Shown here: piece by piece, positions 4,741-5,557 of the stretch | How the letters are laid out: each line of letters starts with the position of its first letter | How positions within the stretch are numbered: the first letter of the stretch is position 1 | Origin: Nitrospiraceae bacterium | Lineage (GTDB): Bacteria; Nitrospirota; Thermodesulfovibrionia; Thermodesulfovibrionales; Dissulfurispiraceae | Assembly (NCBI GenBank): GCA_003170655.1 | Contig: PMYY01000047.1 | Location: 1 to 5,557, forward strand | Direction of reading: 5' to 3' | DNA: 5,557 bases | The notes under the pieces: generated by a model | The model's input: only the letters and a program-made list of their open reading frames with translations | Told to the model about the DNA's origin: nothing | Databases searched by the model: none | Position numbers and translations under genes: made by a program

Positions 4741-5557
4741 ATGCCGGTACTATTCGAAAATACCACGATAAAGTCCATGAAACTCAAAAACCGGGCAATC
4801 CGAAGTGCCACCTGGTCAGGAATTGGTGATCAGAAAGGGCGCGTTACTAACAGGGGCGTAGAGTTTTATGGCAAGCTTGCGGATGGCGACATTGGGCTTA
4901 TTGTCACAGGTTTTCAGTACGTAATGCCGAACGGAGTCGGCATGCTATACCAGCTCGGCAATTACAATGATGACTTATTGGAAGGCCTGAAGCAGTTAGC
5001 GGGGGTGGTTCACTCGCGTGGCTCCATTGTTATTGCCCAACTGGTGCATACCGGAAGCAAGGCAAATCCCGATTTGTTCTCAGAAGAGGCGGAGATTTGG
5101 GGTCCTTCGCCGGTACCTGACCCATTTACCGGGAACATTCCAAAAGAGATGACACAACAGAATATAACCCAGCTCGTAGAAGCGTATGCTGCTGCATCAT
5201 TGCGTGCGAAGAGAGCGGGATTCGATGGAATACAGCTCCACGGAGCCCACGGGTACGGGATTAACCAGTTTCTATCCGGCGCATCGAATCGCCGCTCAGA
5301 CAAGTACGGTGGAGACATAAGCAATCGATACCTGTTCCTTGGAGAAGTGATTGAGGCTGTCAGGGGGGCTGTGGGCAAAGACTATCCTGTTTTCATTAAA
5401 TTAAGCGGCAAGGACTTTGTTGATGGAGGTCTTGTCCCGGAAGAGTCCGTCTACGTGGGTCGGCGGCTGGCAGAGGATGGAATAGACTGCATAGAGGTAA
5501 GTGCAGGAAACAAGGCGTCCGCTGACGGGATGATCCCTTCCCGTACAAATATACGCC
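4741..5557 (+). CDS. NADH:flavin oxidoreductase, old yellow enzyme family (3' end outside window)
   Basis: FMN-dependent TIM-barrel oxidoreductase that reduces activated C=C bonds or similar substrates with NAD(P)H in the cytoplasm. The ATG at 4741 has a good AAAGGAGAT Shine-Dalgarno. The 272 residues present are continuous. Seen in order: KNRAIRSAT (16-24), the strand IVIAQLVHTGSKA (96-108) with the FMN-contacting Gln100, the active-site HGAHGYGINQFLS (167-179) with paired His167 and His170, NRRSDKYGG (183-191) and NR (195-196), then VFIKLSGKDF (217-226), a phosphate-side strand. This is the family consensus order. Length cannot tell whether it is a short YqjM-like enzyme of about 350 residues or a long 2,4-dienoyl-CoA reductase type with added iron-sulfur and FAD domains. 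It appears intact, unlike its upstream neighbour, and the substrate is unknown. Confidence 0.95.
   Translation, partial: MPVLFENTTIKSMKLKNRAIRSATWSGIGDQKGRVTNRGVEFYGKLADGDIGLIVTGFQYVMPNGVGMLYQLGNYNDDLLEGLKQLAGVVHSRGSIVIAQLVHTGSKANPDLFSEEAEIWGPSPVPDPFTGNIPKEMTQQNITQLVEAYAAASLRAKRAGFDGIQLHGAHGYGINQFLSGASNRRSDKYGGDISNRYLFLGEVIEAVRGAVGKDYPVFIKLSGKDFVDGGLVPEESVYVGRRLAEDGIDCIEVSAGNKASADGMIPSRTNIR

Noticed and set aside
5010..5378. Minus-strand open frame of 122 codons
   Set aside because: It lies wholly inside the oxidoreductase coding sequence, which matches its family throughout.

Overview
The window reads as accessory DNA from a mesophilic Gram-negative, probably anaerobic bacterium. Signal peptides, a sigma-54 type promoter, a PAS-kinase type leader and strong Shine-Dalgarno sites would suit a member of Desulfobacterota or Nitrospirota, but this placement is inference from gene style; no ribosomal or other marker gene is present.

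Left part (1-1140). A short minus-strand ORF resembles the coiled-coil leader of a PAS sensor kinase but stops after 51 residues. Next is a GC-rich stretch with IS-end-like repeats, then a small unrecognised minus-strand ORF, then an intact minus-strand fur gene with a good Fur box just upstream (autoregulation).

Middle part (1140-2480). This is a gene graveyard. On the minus strand lie an internal fragment of glycogen phosphorylase with two compensating frameshifts and a stop, and the C-terminal end of a rhodanese cut just after the place of its catalytic loop. At about 2180 the rhodanese fragment abuts, head to head, the C-terminal dimerisation domain of a cation diffusion facilitator on the plus strand, which ends in a Cys/His-rich tail. 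About 450 bases (1140-1590) hold nothing I can assign.

Right-centre part (2480-4140). After an AT-rich region with a convincing sigma-54 (-24/-12) promoter there is a compact plus-strand cluster of exported proteins: a Spy/CpxP/ZraP-like small periplasmic protein with Gly-Tyr-rich ends, then two related proteins sharing a (T/L)GPSW motif and a PVWxG tail. The first of these two carries a one-base frameshift that removes its conserved tail. Two strong hairpins lie in the cluster, one touching the start of the first GPSW gene and one after the second. This resembles the E. coli logic in which zraP is driven by sigma-54 and a two-component activator, and it is the most interesting part of the window.

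Right part (4140-5557). The N-terminus of a chromate transporter (chrA) breaks off after about 75 codons, followed by about 300 bases without a recognisable gene. Then comes an intact start of an FMN-dependent NADH:flavin oxidoreductase (old yellow enzyme family) that runs off the window. Fragments of metal and sulfur genes (CDF, rhodanese, chrA) around an exported stress cluster suggest a former metal-resistance island that has been rearranged and is eroding.
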